DNA from: Nemertoderma westbladi
Taxonomy: Eukaryota > Xenacoelomorpha > Nemertodermatida > Nemertodermatidae
Direction: 5' to 3'
Assembly (NCBI GenBank): GCA_032718475.1
Contig: JAUCBJ010006630.1
Coordinates: forward strand, 1-23,116
DNA length: 23,116 nucleotides
Below the pieces are notes generated by a model. The model was not told the origin of the DNA and searched no databases. It was given only the letters and a program-made list of their open reading frames with translations. A program made the translations under genes and the position numbers. This document shows, in pieces, positions 1-7,540 of this stretch. Every line of letters begins with the position of its first letter. Positions within the stretch are counted from its first letter, which is position 1.

Positions 1-470
1 CTACAGAAACATGGTGTAACTAGAGAAACATTATGTAACTTGAGAAACATGGTGTAACTAGAGAAACATGGTGTAACTAGAGAAACATGGTGTAACTAGA
101 GAAACATGGTGTAACTAAAGAAACATGGTGTAACTAGAGAAACATGGTGAAACTAGTGCAACATGGTGAAACTAGTGTAAAATTGTGTAACCAGTGTAAA
201 ATGGTGTAACTAGTGTAAAATGGTGTAACTAGTGTAACATGGTGTAACTAGTGTAACATGGTGTAACTAGTGTAAAATGGTGTAACTAGAGAAACATGGT
301 GAAACTAGTGCAACATGGTGTAACTAGTGTAAAATCGTGTAACCAGTGTAAAATGGTGTAACTAGTATAAAATGGTGTAACTAGTGTAAAATGGTGTATC
401 TAGTGTAACATGGTGTAACTAGTGTAACATGGTGTAACTAGTGTAAAATGGTGTAACTAGTGCAATGAAA
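1..470. repeat. 19-bp minisatellite with 152-bp higher-order period
   Basis: About 24 tandem copies of a 19-bp unit with consensus ACTAGTGTAAAATGGTGTA; the array enters from the left edge. Variants at unit positions 6-11 (AGAGAAAC, GTGTAAC, GTGTAAAA, GTGCAAC) are not random. The ordered series starting at 133 recurs at 285, exactly 8 units (152 bp) later, including the rare ACCAGTGTA unit at 190 and 342. The second series has one extra unit. This points to segmental duplication of blocks of units. The array degrades after 456 into a short GTGTATGAAAAAAGAATTA-like duplication. No coding or RNA function is visible. Confidence 0.95.
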
Positions 471-1210
471 AAAGAATTAGTGTATGAAAAAAGAATTATT
501 TTCTGAAATATCATCTTCATGCTGCAATTTTTGCAAAAATTAAACACAAAAATGTGATTATCTCGAAATTATATTTTTGCACCTTAGTTGATTTTCCATA
601 TCACAGCACCGACGATATTATTGCACTCTTCACTATGAAATCCTCGTTTCACTTGGATTTTAAAACAACTTCCACTTGAATTTATTTCTAGATTACTCTA
701 CATGAAATAAAAATGTTAATTAAAAGGTCAGTTTCTTCAAGCACTACTTCTTACAATACAGCTCATAGATTCGGAATAAATACTTTGCAGCTATTTGTAA
801 TATTCCTAGTAATTTTAGGGACAAGCTTGTTTTAAATTAATCAGAAACAATATTTTTGGAAAATTTTGCACAAAATTCCGTACGCAAGTAGCTTGTTTTA
901 GTTGTTTTCATGTAATAATTCAAATTGCCAGAATACAAACCGTCAAAAAAAGCTACGCAACATTTGGGCTTGTATACCTGTTAGTTAGTTACTTAATTAC
1001 TCGATTATATGATTACTAATTAGCTTTATTATCCAGCTTGTATAACCATATCGAAATTTAATTGTTTTGCGTTATTGTATCACGCTAAATGGGGTTATCA
1101 ACTAGCTTGTCAGATTATGGTAGCATTGTAGCCACTTTGTCACCATTGCTACCTAAGTAGCAAGGGTGCCACTCATGGTAGCTGAACCGACAGTTTCATA
1201 TTCTGCATAG
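471..1210. other. AT-rich stretch without recognisable gene
   Basis: No open frame of useful length, RNA gene or transposon protein signature was found on either strand. The sequence is AT-rich with short homopolymers. Around 1118-1182 there are several short copies of GTAGC/GCTAC-type words that anticipate the hairpin directly downstream. Confidence 0.6.
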
Positions 1211-1258
1211 GTAGCAAGGACGCCAGTCCCTTTTTAGTGAGAATGGCGTCCTTGCTAC
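1211..1258. repeat. 15-bp perfect inverted repeat (hairpin)
   Basis: GTAGCAAGGACGCCA at 1211-1225 is the exact reverse complement of 1244-1258, leaving an 18-nt loop. A related word, GTAGCAAGGGTGCCA, lies about 50 bp upstream at 1158-1172. It could be the remnant of a small foldback or MITE-type repeat. The stem is too short for a typical animal microRNA precursor, and nothing shows that it is transcribed. Confidence 0.7.
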
Positions 1259-1269
1259 GTTTTGTGTCC

Positions 1270-1301
1270 ATATATATATATATTATATATATTTTTATAT
1301 A
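1270..1301. repeat. TA-rich simple repeat
   Basis: Alternating TA dinucleotides and T runs directly after the hairpin. A simple low-complexity tract. Confidence 0.8.
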
Positions 1302-1589
1302 ATTTTTACAGTCTGGTAAACTTGGCTTAATATCCATTTTTACCTATTAAAGTCCCGTATTCGCATGGAATAGTTCAGTAGTCAGGTAGTTGAAGTCAAC
1401 GGTTAGCTGATTTAGGTTAAATTTCTCCTGTTCAGGATTAATTTTTCAAACACACTGCTCCAAATAATAAGCTGATAATTTATCTCAATATAAGCATCAG
1501 TCAGTATATTATTTATATAATATATAGTCATTATGTATAATTTTGATATATAGAATAACAACAATATACAGTTGTACAACAGTTCATAC
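1302..1589. other. Non-coding AT-rich spacer
   Basis: No gene, RNA or repeat family recognised. Short open frames here on both strands have no recognisable composition or motif. Confidence 0.5.
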
Positions 1590-1626
1590 CACTCTGTTTC
1601 CTAAAGGAATGCCTGTTTATCAACAT
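1590..1626 (+). repeat. Left remnant of the 63-bp minisatellite
   Basis: CCACTCTGTTTCCTAAAGGA and the following bases match the unit tandemly repeated at 4966-5190 on the far side of the Penelope-like element, in the same orientation. The copy breaks off at 1626, where the element begins, and the interrupted unit resumes at 4950. It therefore marks the left half of the pre-insertion target. Confidence 0.85.
1615..1626. repeat. Left target-site duplication of the Penelope-like element
   Basis: GTTTATCAACAT matches GTTTATCACCAT at 4950-4961 with one mismatch. The two copies directly bound the element. A duplication of about 12 bp fits the size range known for Penelope-like elements. Confidence 0.75.
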
Positions 1627-1674
1627 AAAATGTTTAAGGTAGTGGCAAGCCGACTTAAGGGCGTCACAATGATC

Positions 1675-1738
1675 CATTATAAGGGGTTGGTGGAACAGGA
1701 GTTTTATAGCCCCGAAAGACAATTAAAAGATAATTAAA
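1675..1738 (-). repeat. Terminal inverted repeat, 3' copy, of the Penelope-like element
   Basis: 64 bp that are the perfect reverse complement of 4887-4950. This is the copy in the element's own orientation. It is followed outward by 48 further bases (1627-1674) that have no inverted partner. It ends only nine bases from the predicted hammerhead cleavage site (between 1747 and 1746). Confidence 0.95.
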
Positions 1739-1742
1739 CAAC

Positions 1743-1781
1743 GGCCTATATATTTCTCCCCGTTGGGGTATCATCAGGGCC
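1743..1781 (-). ncRNA. Probable hammerhead ribozyme (short stem III, Penelope type)
   Basis: On the minus strand the conserved box CTGATGA is at 1777-1771 and GAAA at 1756-1753. Between them stem II is a CCC/GGG helix (1768-1766 with 1760-1758) closed by U-A next to the core, with one A-G mismatch and a CAAC loop; alternatively the helix is CCCC/GGGG with a bulged A. Stem III is minimal: A1753-U1748 and U1752-A1749. The expected cleavage nucleotide is A1747. Stem I forms from GGCC at 1781-1778 with GGCC at 1746-1743. All conserved core positions are present. Hammerhead motifs with very short stem III are known from the terminal repeats of Penelope-like elements, and this one lies beside the terminal repeat of such an element. 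Activity is inferred only. Confidence 0.75.
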
Positions 1782-1848
1782 TGATTACTTAAACAAACAG
1801 TAAAACTACAAAACACAAAAGTATGAAACACCGGTACCGGTATGCAAT

Positions 1849-2130
1849 GCAGAAGGAGACATCAGACTAATGACTGGCTAAACACAAACAGGACCTACAG
1901 TATATCTCCAAATAATTACCACATAGATACAGTATATTATTTAAAGGCAATACTAAACAAAGGTACATGATTAAAATAAATCAATTTAACGTTATACAAA
2001 GCAGAAAGGGACATCGGACCCATGAAAGGCTAAACACAAACAGAACCTACAGTATATCTCCAAAAATTACATAGATACTGTATATTTAAGGGCAATGCTA
2101 AACAAACGTACCCAATTACGATATAGGCTA
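1849..2130. repeat. Two-copy tandem duplication, period 152 bp
   Basis: The segment starting GCAGAAGGAGACATCAGAC at 1849 recurs in diverged form at 2001. It includes the shared stretch ACCTACAGTATATCTCCAAA and the words ACATAGATAC and AAACAAA. The second copy has small deletions and ends near 2130. It is a local duplication in the 3' region of the Penelope-like element. Confidence 0.85.
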
Positions 2131-2596
2131 GCTTACATATACATAGAACCAAATTCAACTTACGTTAGAATAAATTAAATTAAATTTGATTGATCATGTA
2201 CCCCTAATTTCCAGAAACTAGGTGCAAATCAAAGCAACAGAATCTGAAATAAATGCATTTATGCAGTTGTATAAGTTTATGAAAAGGCAAGTCCATGATT
2301 AAAATAAATCAAATTAAATTACATTAAATTAAATCAAAACTAAATTACACTACCCGTCACGGTACGGGGCGTTACGTTAGGTTAGTACGTACATAATGAT
2401 TAAACTAAAATAAAAAAATTTATAAAACGTACGGTGGAAAATCGGTATGCTCGATAATTGTACATGCCCAGTAACAACGAAAACTCTGGGAAGATCGTAC
2501 TGTAAAGGCTATAAAGGTATGAAATCGTACACCAAATAAACCAAACAAAGTGAAAACACCGGAAATCGGAAAAAATGATAACAACCTGGTCCTACC

Positions 2597-2838
2597 CTAC
2601 ATAGCAGGGTACATTTTGTTCCAGGGGGGTCTGTATTTGTTGATGTGTACGGATTCAGCGTGGATCCTGTCTATGTCATTGTGAAACTTGCGGAAGGCGG
2701 TGATCCTAATACTGTCGATGGGGCAAGTGGAGAAATGTTGCAGGAGAACATACTCTGGGGTGTTGTCCAAATCGGGTTCGATTTCCTTCCTGAAACTACG
2801 GATCGCTGATCTATGCTTGGTTAGTCTGTCGCGTATTG
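2597..2838 (-). pseudogene. GIY-YIG endonuclease, C-terminal part (Penelope-like element)
   Basis: The minus-strand frame encodes, from 2838 downward, RDRLTKHRSAIRSF, then LLQHFSTCP, FRKFHNDIDRIHAES and finally NKYRPPWNKM before the stop. This is the second half of a GIY-YIG nuclease: the Arg-x-Arg-Leu...His helix after the YIG strand, the SxAxHF-like segment, the charged helix with the acidic metal-binding position, and the terminal PP-x-N motif. The first half (YILSC...YLGQT) is at 3580-3650. The two halves are separated by the non-LTR fragment at 2839-3574. The domain would nick target DNA to prime reverse transcription. As it stands it is disrupted. The open frame upstream of 2838 belongs to the inserted element. 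Confidence 0.8.
2833..2838. repeat. Target-site duplication (left) of the non-LTR insertion
   Basis: GTATTG here and at 3575-3580 flank the inserted fragment. With one copy and the insert left out, the two GIY-YIG halves lie in one frame, which supports these boundaries. Six bases is short for a non-LTR element, so part of it could be chance. Confidence 0.65.
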
Positions 2839-3574
2839 ATATTATTGTATATTCGGGGACTTTGCCCATTAAAACACGACAATACATCAGAACAAAACAA
2901 TACAACAGACAAAAATAGCACAATAATTTTATACATTAGGGGATTTTAACAGTAATTAATTAATATTAATATAATACAACTAACTAGAATAGTAGGTAAT
3001 TCATAACATCCCAAATTGGGGACTTATATATAAATCGCAATTGCCGCACATTACTAATAATTAGGTTATTAGAGTTTAACACACGACGACGAAGGCTGAA
3101 TGCCGACCTTTGACGTACACATAAGAAACTAGGCACCCGATTAAATGTAAACATTTCCGACGCACTGCAGTTAAATGGTAGCCGATGAAGTTTCCTAAAT
3201 ATTCTATGGTAAGCCATTTTGATTGAGTTCATAACAGATACTGTATAAGTGTTCCATAAATTGCACCCATATATGCCCGTACAGAATGAAATAAATAATA
3301 CATTTTTGACCTGAGTAGTACAATGGGAGAACTTCCTAATAAGACCGTTACCCCTGCGGTAAATACCCCTTATCTGATTTTGTATATCTACTTTATCGTC
3401 CATATTAATATGTAAGTAGTGACCTAAAAATTTATGTGATTCCACGCACTCGATAGGAGAACCATTCAATCTAACTAAACCAACTGGAAAACTGCACCTA
3501 GCACTAGCACGAAAATACATACACTTTGTCTTCTTTAAGTTAAACTTTATATTATGTTCTTTAGCATATTATAT
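2839..3574 (-). mobile_element. 5'-truncated non-LTR retrotransposon fragment (3' end)
   Basis: A 736-bp insertion within the GIY-YIG domain of the Penelope-like element, in the same orientation. It carries the C-terminal end of a LINE-type ORF2 (2984-3562), an AT-rich 3' tail, and an end that reads ATGGGCAAAGTCCCCGAATA followed by an AATA-rich terminus on the minus strand. That resembles the 3' ends of several LINE clades. The 5' truncation and the flanking hexamer duplication fit target-primed reverse transcription. The clade (CR1-, L2- or RTE-like) is not decided. Confidence 0.8.
2984..3562 (-). pseudogene. LINE ORF2 C-terminal fragment (after the RT palm)
   Basis: The minus-strand frame is open from about 3562 to the stop at 2984. 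It begins with KFNLKKTKCMYFRA, the segment usually found just after the catalytic palm, followed by VESHKFLGHYLHINMD, a variant of the 'FKYLGvxi' motif in LINE RT thumb regions. Next come an Ile/Gly/Arg-rich helix and FCTGIYGCNLWNTY, which corresponds to the conserved 'Y...LW' segment. The C-terminus is basic and hydrophobic and contains MAYHRIFRKLHRLP. No palm motif with the catalytic Asp pair is present because the copy is 5'-truncated. The fragment cannot act by itself. Confidence 0.82.
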
Positions 3575-3580
3575 GTATTG
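3575..3580. repeat. Target-site duplication (right) of the non-LTR insertion
   Basis: GTATTG, identical to 2833-2838. It immediately follows the codons for GQTEQT of the GIY-YIG domain on the minus strand. Confidence 0.65.
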
Positions 3581-3990
3581 TCTGTTCTGTCTGTCCTAAA
3601 TAGAAGTTGTGCGGATGGTCGGAACACGACAATATGTACAGTACGTTGTGGGATGTACAATCGAAAGAACCACTGATCTTGACCCCCCACGGGGTGCAAG
3701 GTTTGTCTAGGATGGATGGACACGTCTTGCAACGGGGTCGGTCGCACGGGTGGTTCCCGCTTTGGCCTACTGCAGCTTTCTTTTTTATCAGCAAGTTCCC
3801 TATATTCCGGCCTGTCCTCGTGGACGTGAGTAACCTGATTCCAACTGCTTCCATCCACGATCTGTGTCTGGATAGTACCGGATTCACCGCTGGTGTGAAC
3901 CTGGCATCTATTCCGAAGTGAACCCTGTCCGATAGAATGGTCGTGTGTGTCGTTGTTGTCTGTCTGGTCAATGGGGCTTCCCGCTGCTAC
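3575..3990 (-). pseudogene. Penelope-like element Cys-rich linker and GIY-YIG N-terminal half
   Basis: The minus-strand frame is open from 3971. It first gives a segment ending RNIGNLLIKKKAAVG, matching the 'NLRDLLVRSK' segment after the RT thumb. Then comes CDRPRCKTCPSIL, a Cys-rich linker characteristic of GIY-YIG Penelope elements, then HNVLYILSC and FYLGQTEQT, the two strands bearing the GIY and YIG signatures in divergent form (YIL and YLG). It stops at the LINE insertion. It is out of frame with the RT upstream, so a frameshift lies near 3970-3990. A long antisense-like tail in the RT frame over this stretch has no family resemblance. Confidence 0.8.
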
Positions 3991-4887
3991 GTTAATTCTT
4001 CGTCTGTGGGGGTCCCACTGTCTAATCCTATCTAAGAAAGTCCGGGCGTATCCCGAAACCCAACAGTCTGTGAGGTATCTGTCGCGTGCCTCCTCGTACT
4101 CGGTATTAGTCCTTGTCAACCTCCCGAACCTGCTAAGTTGTCCCCTGGCTACACCCTCCAAAGTTTTCCTAGAGTGTAAACTAGTCGTGGGGATAGGAAG
4201 TTTCTTGGATAGAGGCTTGAAATGGACCTTGGATATAATCCCCCCTCCCTCTCCCCTTACCAATTCAAGGTCGAGAAACACAGACTTAGAATTCGAAAAT
4301 TCAAAAGTGAATTTAATATTGTCCCGTCCAAACACTTCCATCCCCCCCCTATTATAACATTGTACTATCTCGGTCTGTTCTCCCTTCGACAAAACCCGGT
4401 CAAAAATAGCTTCGCCGTCATCGACAAAGGTACGGAAATAAATTGCACCAAATAATGACATAATATTAACATGTTTGTGTATCCTATCCACCACTAGCAC
4501 CGCTACAGCCTTCCCTGCCGGGCCCCCCATCCCCATTCCCTTTATTAATATATAAAATAAACCTTTAAAACCGAAGTATGTATGAGACAACACGAATTTA
4601 AGAAGTATGACGATCTGATCTACGGAATACCCAGATTGATCCAAAATGTCCTCGTTTTCAGAAACCGCGGCTAGTATAGCGTCCACCGCAACGCCGTGGT
4701 CTATGGAGGGGTACATATCAACAACGTCCATAGCCGCGAAAGTTATACCTGGGGAACAGGGCTGCGGTATAAGGTCCCTGGCTGAGTTAGAGTCCTTAAC
4801 GAAATGAGGCATTCTCTCTAATATCGGTTGGATAATCGAATTCAGCAGTTTCCCCGGACGTTCCGAAAAGGTTCCAGTTGTGGAAAT
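3985..4887 (-). pseudogene. Penelope-type reverse transcriptase, N-terminally truncated
   Basis: The frame is open from the inverted repeat at 4887; the first Met is at 4812, but coding similarity begins upstream with GTFSERPGKLLNSIIQP, which matches the RPI-type segment before motif A. Counting from Met 4812: motif A AMDVVDMYPSID (27-38), a motif B-like GMGMGGPAG (92-100), the catalytic FVDD (129-132) in motif C, FLDLELV (179-185), KVHFKP (195-200), and a thumb-like HSRKTLEGVARGQLSRFGR (213-231). The fingers and N-terminal domain are missing, which marks the 5' truncation point. The order RT, Cys-rich linker, GIY-YIG is diagnostic of Penelope-like elements. About residue 272 the frame is lost relative to the linker. 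RT copies the element RNA at the nicked target. This copy is dead. Confidence 0.88.
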
Positions 4888-4950
4888 TTAATTATCTTTT
4901 AATTGTCTTTCGGGGCTATAAAACTCCTGTTCCACCAACCCCTTATAATG
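4887..4950 (+). repeat. Terminal inverted repeat, 5' copy, of the Penelope-like element
   Basis: 64 bp, perfect reverse complement of 1675-1738, joined directly to the truncated RT. The repeat stops before the ribozyme sequence, so only one hammerhead is present in the element. The absence of any mismatch suggests a fairly recent insertion or an origin in the same integration event. Confidence 0.95.
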
Positions 4951-4961
4951 TTTATCACCAT
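4950..4961. repeat. Right target-site duplication of the Penelope-like element
   Basis: GTTTATCACCAT, 11 of 12 identical to 1615-1626. The first base overlaps the last base of the inverted repeat, so the boundary is uncertain by one base. Confidence 0.75.
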
Positions 4962-5200
4962 GGCATGGGTGATCTCCCACAGTAAACCCTTCCACTCTGT
5001 TTCCTAAAGGAATGCCTGTTCACCACCTTGGGTGATCTTCCACAGTAAACCCTTCCACTCTTTTTCCTAAAGGAATGCCTGTTCACCACCATGGGTGATC
5101 TTCCACAGTAAACCCTTCCACTCTGTTTCCTAAAGGAATGCCTGTTCACTACAATGGGTGATATTCCACATTAAATCCTTCCACTCCGTTTCCCATATTT
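4962..5200. repeat. 63-bp minisatellite, right part
   Basis: Units with TCCACTCTGTTTCCTAAAGG start at 4991, 5054, 5117 and, decaying, at 5180, so the period is exactly 63 bp. Each unit also carries GGTGATCTTCCACAGTAAAC and a CACCACCATGG-like part. Because 63 is divisible by 3, the minus strand stays open across the array, but the peptide is only a translated repeat. The PLE at 1627-4949 is inserted in one unit; one more unit half lies at 1590-1626. Confidence 0.92.
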
Positions 5201-6354
5201 ATTTCATTCCCATTTATCGAACCGGAACCCTCCTAATTGGAACCCCAGGAATGTCAACACTAGACGATTACGAAATCAAAAACTATTGCATTTTGTATCA
5301 AATTAACAGAAATAGTAAAAATAAAAACAATGACATTTAGTCAAATTAGTCGATCGAACATACAATGCTTCTATATTGTATAAAGGTCTGACACCTTTAA
5401 TTATATCTGCAATAAAAATGCGATAAAATTAATATCTTTATTTGATACAATTATTGCCGTCAAAAAGTGTTTAATCTCCTAAAAGCTATTAAACGTAAAC
5501 TAACTCATCAAAGGTTCAATACAATAATTATTGGGAAGTTATTAAACGTCTTAATTGGTTCTAAACCTTGAAAATCTCCTTGCATGTATGGATTTCGACC
5601 TTGGTGGAATGCAGATGTGTCGAACTTTCTGTTAATGAGCAATTCGTAGTAGCTAGATCGATTTGGGTGTTTGAACATAAATTTTGTTGGTGGATTTTCG
5701 AGTGCTCATCAAACAATCAGTTAATGACCCGGCGTTCACAAATCGATTGAAGTATGAGTGGAAGGATACACAGAGAGGTCCCAACCACAAATAAAGTGGT
5801 AGGTTCATAACCTATCTACTACAGTTAACTTAGCCGACAGCAGAAATGTTGACACAACACATTGCAACAGTACTGTATGTGTAGGCTTATGTAATATCGA
5901 GGATGGTAATAAGTTATGCGCGGTGCATTGAAACAGGGTATTGCCTGGTGTTTAATAAAATACGCCAGGCAATATAAATGAAATCCAATAAAATTGTGGT
6001 AATTGGCTATGAATAAAAATAGTTTGTTTTAGTACGTGCGTTAGTTGCTAATGCAACTAGCACAATCATTAACTGTGAGAATAATAATAATTAAGGGAAT
6101 AATTCTTTGAATAAGTTTATTAACACGAAATCATATTGTGTTGATAACTTTGCACTGTTTTCTCTCTACCTATGTTTATGAATAATATTTTGATGACATA
6201 TATTAATGGCTGAGTTCCATTTGCTTTTTTTATTTTCGCTATGTTTTTGCTATGCAGTTAAATAAATAGTAAAAAAAAAGTTAAGCACAATTTTCTTCGG
6301 CCGTTAGGCCAGGGATACAGCACAAAGTCTGAAGACTTATTATTAAGGTTAAAT
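5200..6354. other. AT-rich region without recognisable gene
   Basis: Both strands were read. A 60-codon open frame at 5568-5750 (+) has no recognisable motif and no support. Apart from a small hairpin at 5939-5974, nothing stands out. Confidence 0.6.
5939..5974. repeat. Small hairpin, 10-13 bp stem
   Basis: TATTGCCTGG (5939-5948) pairs perfectly with CCAGGCAATA (5965-5974). TGT (5949-5951) extends the stem against ACG (5962-5964) with one T-G wobble, leaving a 10-nt loop. There is no T-run behind it and no adjacent gene, so it is recorded as a repeat only. Confidence 0.6.
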
Positions 6355-6620
6355 TTGGTCCCGGACAATTCGGTCCTGGACAATTCGGTCCTGGACAATT
6401 CGGTCCCGGACAATTCGGTCCCGTACAATTCGGCCCCAATAATAAGCATGTTTTGGGACCGAATTGTCCTAGTCAGTATCCGGACAATTCGGTCCCGGAC
6501 AATTCGTTCCCAGACAATTCGGTCCCAAAACACAAAATTAACGGGACCGAATTGTCCGGGACCAAATTTTCCGGGACCGAATTGTCTGGTCCAAATTGTC
6601 CGGGACCGAATTGTCCTGCT
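6355..6620. repeat. Foldback array of a 15-bp unit in alternating orientation
   Basis: The unit GGACAATTCGGTCCC occurs five times forward (6363-6437), once reversed (6455-6469), three times forward (6482-6526) and five times reversed (6543-6616). The forward and reversed blocks can pair into a long stem. The middle pair also folds, flanked by TTTTGGGACC and GGTCCCAAAA. Each unit can itself form a 4-bp stem, GGAC with GTCC. Substitutions are few. Open frames reading through it in both directions are translated repeats, not genes. Confidence 0.93.
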
Positions 6621-6702
6621 TCCACTAGCGCCCGCTATTGTTTTTGATTAAAATCACTAAAACCTAGTATAACGGCGATACACCAAAATTGTTTTATTCG
6701 TA

Positions 6703-6724
6703 ACACACACACACACACACACAC
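6703..6724. repeat. (AC)11 microsatellite
   Basis: Eleven uninterrupted AC dinucleotides. Confidence 0.97.
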
Positions 6725-6780
6725 GTCCTAAAACATATAAACTCCCCTTCGAGACCTACTAGTTATTGATTACGTTTAGG

Positions 6781-7540
6781 TTACTTTCAATAGGAGATAT
6801 TCTGCAGTTTTACTATTCGTAGTTTGTAATTTTAGGAGAAATTTAGTATTTAGTTTTACAGCAAGTATTTTAGATGGCATGCACTCCTTTTGACTGCTTT
6901 ATCTGATCAGCAGTATTGTTACTTTAGGTACCACCCCCCTTTGACTGTTTCCTGTCAGTAGTATTGTTACACTAGTCTGTTAATCCACTAGCTCATATAT
7001 AAACCATATAAATCACACCGCGGCAAGTTTACAGTATTTAGGTCCATTAGCGATAGTTAGGATTCGCTGCGCGGGGATTGTTTTCCTGTGAGTTTGGTCT
7101 GTCACTGTAAACTGTACATCTGCCTCACCGGTTAGAGGCCGGGTATCCTGTTTTGTCTAGTTCGCCCGGGCATTTGACTCGCCCACGTATTAGAATAGAC
7201 ACCAGGCTCCATTCCTCGCCAGTAGTAGTTTGCGTATTTAGTGTCTGTTTATTTAGACACCCTGGACTGGGATTTATTGTCAGATACTTTACGAGCCCGT
7301 ATACACTACTAGATCTTACAGTAAGGTACATTGTTACTAGGATCTGGTAGGCGGTATACTACTGGACTTTTCAGTAGGGGATACTATATAAATTAGTATA
7401 GTATCATTTAGATCTGTACGCCCTGAAAAGTGTGTGGACTTTTCAGCAGGAGATATTCTACAGTTCGGCATTCGTAGATTGGTGAATTGTAGAGTAGACC
7501 CTATTGGAAGGGATCTAAAAGTAGGAGATATTTTATAAGT
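6781..7540 (+). repeat. Four dispersed copies of an AGGAGATATTCT-like motif
   Basis: Related segments lie at 6784-6807 (TCAATAGGAGATATTCTGCA), 7364-7389 (ACTTTTCAGTAGGGGATACT), 7437-7463 (ACTTTTCAGCAGGAGATATT) and 7514-7539 (GTAGGAGATATTTTATAAG). The first and third continue with a similar ATTCGTAG segment. They may be remnants of duplicated LTR or leader segments. No function is shown. Confidence 0.6.
6996..7003 (+). promoter_or_regulatory. Possible TATA box of the retroelement leader
   Basis: TATATAAA in a locally less AT-rich stretch, about 1.3 kb before the gag start. It would fit an LTR promoter, but without LTR boundaries it is only a candidate. Confidence 0.2.

Larger units (their letters stand above)
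1739..2596 (-). other. Non-coding 3' region of the Penelope-like element
   Basis: This segment lies between the endonuclease stop and the terminal repeat. It is AT-rich, without a credible open frame, and contains the ribozyme, a 152-bp tandem duplication and TTAAA-rich simple sequence around 2165-2345. On the minus strand it would be the 3' untranslated region. Confidence 0.7.
1627..4949 (-). mobile_element. 5'-truncated Penelope-like retroelement (GIY-YIG type)
   Basis: The element reads on the minus strand. From its 5' side (4949) to its 3' side (1627) it has an inverted copy of its terminal repeat, a truncated reverse transcriptase, a Cys-rich linker, a GIY-YIG endonuclease split by a later insertion, a non-coding 3' region with a probable hammerhead ribozyme, and the terminal repeat. 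Perfect 64-bp inverted repeats (1675-1738 and 4887-4950) and a 12-bp target-site duplication support the boundaries. Inverted terminal repeats joined to a 5'-truncated copy are a known product of Penelope-type integration. The element sits inside a minisatellite unit and is inactive: its RT N-terminus is missing, it carries at least one frameshift, and an insertion breaks its endonuclease. Confidence 0.88.

Noticed and set aside
1-470. CRISPR-like look of the 19-bp repeat, and of the 63-bp array at 4962-5200
   Set aside because: There are no unique spacers between repeats; units are contiguous, and the surroundings are eukaryotic transposons.
3607-4455. Plus-strand open frames across the Penelope RT
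   Set aside because: They are antisense to clear RT, linker and GIY-YIG coding on the minus strand.
4955-5149. Minus-strand 64-codon open frame in the 63-bp minisatellite
   Set aside because: It stays open only because 63 is divisible by three; the peptide is a translated repeat without family resemblance.
5568-5750. Plus-strand 60-codon open frame
   Set aside because: No motif, no homologue recognised and no context; such length is expected by chance here.
6258-6651. Open frames on both strands in the foldback array
   Set aside because: They read the 15-bp unit in frame and have no independent coding signal.
7043-7110. tRNA-Glu-like words (TAGCGATAGTTAGGATTCG), possible SINE head or tRNA
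   Set aside because: An A-box-like match exists, but no cloverleaf can be closed and the B-box candidate (GGTTAGAGGCC near 7131) is poor and badly spaced.
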